Shown piece after piece: positions 39,354 to 41,731 of a stretch of DNA of 41,731 bases. The notes under the pieces were generated by a model. It had not been told where the DNA came from and did not search any database. It saw only the letters and a program-made list of their open reading frames with translations. Both the position numbers and the translations under genes were made by a program. Position 1 is the stretch's first letter. Each line of letters begins with the position of its first letter. This stretch comes from Thermoplasmata archaeon (lineage in GTDB: Archaea; Thermoplasmatota; Thermoplasmata; Lutacidiplasmatales; UBA184): the NCBI GenBank assembly GCA_021801925.1, contig JAKABH010000009.1, forward strand, positions 1 to 41,731. Direction: 5' to 3'.

Positions 39354-41731
39354 CTACTGGGCTCCGTCCGGCGGCGTCGGCATCGGGGGGGCCTCCGACG
39401 GGGCCGGCTCCTTCCACTCGGGGGGCGCCGGGGAACTCGGTGCCGGAGCGGGGGGCGCCATCATCGACGCGGATCCGCCGCTGCCGGCGCTCGGGGGGCT
39501 CCGCCGGTGCCGGCGGAGGAGGACCCCGAGCGCGATCGCGACGACCACGATCAGTACCAGGAGGATCAGCCACCCGACGGTGAGACCCGATCCCGGCGCG
39601 ACGTCGAGGCCGAGCACCGACGGGCTCGGGTTGACCGTGAGCAGCGTCCACGCGTAGCAGTAGTTGGACCCGCAGTTCGGCCCGGTGAGGCCGTGGCCCG
39701 CCACCTCCACTTCGACCTCGATGACCCCGGCCGGCTGGTTCGACGGGATCGTCACCTGGAATGTCCCCGACGTGGCGGTGCCCTGGAGGTACAGCTCGAT
39801 CGCGGTGTCGTAGACGAAGACCTGGTAGGCGTAGACGGACGGCAGGGTCGCCGTCCCGTAGCTCTGGATCGAGTAGCTGAACGTGACCGACTCGCCCGGC
39901 TGGAAGCTCCCGTCCGAGTACTTCGACACCGTCTGGATGCCGAGGAGCAGTTGGTAGCCGCTCTCCTCGTAGAGGTAGGTCTGGGTGGAGACCAGCACGT
40001 TCCCGCCGGCGGTCGCCGCCCAAGCGGCGACCTCGTACTCGCCCGGCGCGTCCTGGGTCGGCACGGCGATGTCGATCGCCGAGCCGTTCGCGACCGAGCC
40101 GGTCGAGACGAGCCCGAAGTTCTGCTCCTGGCCCTGGCCGTTGTAGTACGTGGCGTAGACCTCGTAGCCGATCGTCGTGCCCGCGGGGACGAACATCGCC
40201 GTCGGCGTCACGGAGACGGTGGCGCCCGGGGCGTAGTATCCCGAGCTCGTCGCCAGCGTCAGCGTCGGGGCCGTGGCGTAGGCGATGCCGTCGCCGCAGA
40301 ACTCGGTCGTGGCGTTCGTCGCACAGACGTAGACCTGTATTTCGCCGATGTATCCGGCGGGCAGCGACAGCGCGAACGTCCCGGACTGGGCCGACCCGGA
40401 GAGGGGCGCGGTGCCGAACAGGAGGTTGTTGGGGAGGGTGTAGGCATACCAGCCCTGGACGGTGAGGTTCCCGACGGAGGAGGGCGCCGAGGCGCCGACG
40501 GTCCACTGGACGGTGGCGGCCGCTCCCGGGAGGTAGACCGACTGGTTGAAGGCCACCGCCACGTCCCCGGTCGCCTGCGGGGTCCCGAGCTGGAACGTCC
40601 GGTTGTAGCCGGCCGTCCAGTTCCACGCCCCGCCGACGTTCGTCGCGGTCGGGTCGGTCGCCGTCACGTTCACCGCGTTCTCCCGGCTCCCTCCGAAGTA
40701 GTAGGCGGGCCCGAACGGCGGCGACGTCGCGGGGAACGAGAAGGTGGCGTACCCGCTCGCGTTGGTCGTCGCCGTGATCGTGGCGCCCGACGGGGCGACC
40801 CACGTCGTCCCGTTCCAGTAGCGGATCGCGATCGACAGGCCCGCCGCCGGCGTGAATCCCCCGCCGCCATACAATTCGGCCCCGGCGTAGACGCATCCGA
40901 AGACCGGCAGGCCGGGGTTCAACGAGTTCGAATTGTAGCCGTTGCAGGTGTTGGGCGTCTCCGAGAGGTAGACGTAGTCGATGGCGGGGACGCCGATGGT
41001 GAAGGAGGCCGACGCGGTCTCGGTCTCGGCGACGTAGCCGTCCGAGTAGACCGTGCCGGTAAGGGTGAAGTTGAGCGACGTATTCGGCGTCGCGTTCGCC
41101 GGGACGACGAACGACCACTGCCCGGACCCGGGGGACGCCGTCAGAATCTGGGTGAACCGGTCGGCGACCGGGCGGAGGGTGTCGTTCGCGCCGAAGTACT
41201 GCCCGTAGAGGGTCAGGTTCGTGAGCGATCCATAGTTCGCCCCGTTCGAGTTGTAGAACGTGGCATAGAAGAGCGTGATCGGCTGGCCGGGGAGCACCGT
41301 GCCACCGGTGTTCGCGCTCAGGTTCTCGTAGAAGAGGGAGAGGGTCACCGAGGTGTTGTAGCTCCCGCCGAGGGGGGCGGAGGCGGTCAGGTTCCAGACC
41401 CCGCCGATCGAGACCGAGGGAAAGGTGTAGTGGGTCCCCGAAAGCCAGGAGTAGTACCATCCCGTCGCGTTGTCGATCGGCACCTCGACCCGATACGCCG
41501 GGGAGCCGACCCCGTCGCGGGTGGCGTTGTGGTCGACCAGCGTCACGTTGACGAACCGGTCGCCGCTCGGGTCGTACACGGCGAAGTAGAGCTCACCGCC
41601 AGGCCCCGTGCCGGGGACGAACTGCCGGTCGGGGTAGCCGTACCCGGAGTACGGTTCGATGAGCGTCGTGGCGGCGGGACGCACCGCCGTCGACACGGGG
41701 GCCACCGCCCGATGGGGGGCGGCGGTCCCCG
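39354..41731 (-). CDS. Large cell-surface protein with beta-sandwich repeats, 5' end off the window
   Basis: The open frame continues through the window edge (codons spelling GTAAPHRA precede the first in-window GTG at 41705), so the signal peptide is missing from view. About 790 residues are seen. Most of it is Thr/Ser/Gly/Tyr-rich with about 20 N-x-S/T sequons. Roughly 100-residue units share P-G-x2-x-T-V/I-x-Y/W near their start (LPGQPITLFYATFY, LPGAAATVQWTV, APGATVSVTPTAMF, QPGESVTFSYSIQ) and GTF-x-V/L-x-x-P near their middle, as in Ig-like folds. Paired cysteines occur (VCATNATTEFC; NCGSNYC). A C-terminal helix GWLILLVLIVVVAIALGVLL with RRHRR anchors it, followed by a Pro-rich cytosolic tail. 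Confidence 0.75.
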   Translation of the reverse strand, partial: GTAAPHRAVAPVSTAVRPAATTLIEPYSGYGYPDRQFVPGTGPGGELYFAVYDPSGDRFVNVTLVDHNATRDGVGSPAYRVEVPIDNATGWYYSWLSGTHYTFPSVSIGGVWNLTASAPLGGSYNTSVTLSLFYENLSANTGGTVLPGQPITLFYATFYNSNGANYGSLTNLTLYGQYFGANDTLRPVADRFTQILTASPGSGQWSFVVPANATPNTSLNFTLTGTVYSDGYVAETETASASFTIGVPAIDYVYLSETPNTCNGYNSNSLNPGLPVFGCVYAGAELYGGGGFTPAAGLSIAIRYWNGTTWVAPSGATITATTNASGYATFSFPATSPPFGPAYYFGGSRENAVNVTATDPTATNVGGAWNWTAGYNRTFQLGTPQATGDVAVAFNQSVYLPGAAATVQWTVGASAPSSVGNLTVQGWYAYTLPNNLLFGTAPLSGSAQSGTFALSLPAGYIGEIQVYVCATNATTEFCGDGIAYATAPTLTLATSSGYYAPGATVSVTPTAMFVPAGTTIGYEVYATYYNGQGQEQNFGLVSTGSVANGSAIDIAVPTQDAPGEYEVAAWAATAGGNVLVSTQTYLYEESGYQLLLGIQTVSKYSDGSFQPGESVTFSYSIQSYGTATLPSVYAYQVFVYDTAIELYLQGTATSGTFQVTIPSNQPAGVIEVEVEVAGHGLTGPNCGSNYCYAWTLLTVNPSPSVLGLDVAPGSGLTVGWLILLVLIVVVAIALGVLLRRHRRSPPSAGSGGSASMMAPPAPAPSSPAPPEWKEPAPSEAPPMPTPPDGAQ

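Noticed and set aside
1-41731. CRISPR arrays, insertion sequences or long direct repeats
   Set aside because: No regularly spaced repeat units, transposase motifs or terminal inverted repeats were seen by eye on either strand.

Overview
The window looks like a chromosomal piece of a high-GC archaeon, most likely a Thermoplasmata-type euryarchaeon. The clues are an archaeal-type methionine adenosyltransferase, a SUI1/eIF1-type initiation factor, an archaeal NreA repair protein, a tRNA-Ala without an encoded CCA, glycoprotein-like exported proteins, and AT-rich TATA-like boxes about 25-35 bases before many start codons, as expected for leaderless or short-leader archaeal genes. The placement below 'archaeon' is inference. 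Genes are tightly packed, with many 4-base start/stop overlaps inside operons.

Layout. 1-800: a small unknown gene and a frameshifted nucleotidyltransferase-like gene with visibly lower GC, probably acquired. 1160-2902: a polysaccharide flippase-like membrane protein. 3052-6464: an A-type Fe-S carrier with a Cys-rich tail, an ABC-2 exporter (one ATPase, two permeases) and initiation factor SUI1. 6580-9518: a rhodanese-type sulfurtransferase facing a GcvH-like/TusA-like fusion that lacks the lipoyl lysine, then methionine adenosyltransferase read divergently from the fusion. 9640-15792: a membrane zinc-ribbon protein, NreA, a membrane glycosyltransferase, a small membrane protein with a two-domain winged-helix regulator, and an exported protein. 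The glycosyltransferase and exported-protein promoters share a TTGCGCCAAAA element beside their TATA boxes.

15789-22324: pyruvate:ferredoxin oxidoreductase (gamma-delta fusion, alpha, beta) diverges from branched-chain aminotransferase, a metallo-beta-lactamase-fold hydrolase and a large-type malic enzyme. This is a pyruvate/amino-acid node that makes reduced ferredoxin and NAD(P)H. 22297-23761: an unknown helical protein and a CBS-pair protein.

23758-31171: a cytosolic NAD(P)-linked [NiFe] hydrogenase cluster of group 3b type. The main operon is read leftward as hydB, a cyclic-nucleotide-binding-fold protein, hydG, hydD, hydA, a maturation protease and a HypA-like protein without its zinc ribbon. 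HypC follows with its own TATA box, then an EamA transporter and a DUF6390-like protein. Formate-tetrahydrofolate ligase diverges from the hydrogenase operon. HypB, HypD, HypE and HypF are not in the window.

32996-41731: a quinone-oxidoreductase-like MDR protein and a VOC protein flanking an intergenic region with two perfect palindromes, an MFS exporter divergent from a two-HTH regulator, a 450-base non-coding stretch with a strong hairpin, tRNA-Ala(UGC), a luciferase-like oxidoreductase, and a large cell-surface protein cut by the window end. All family calls come from reading motifs; no database search was run.
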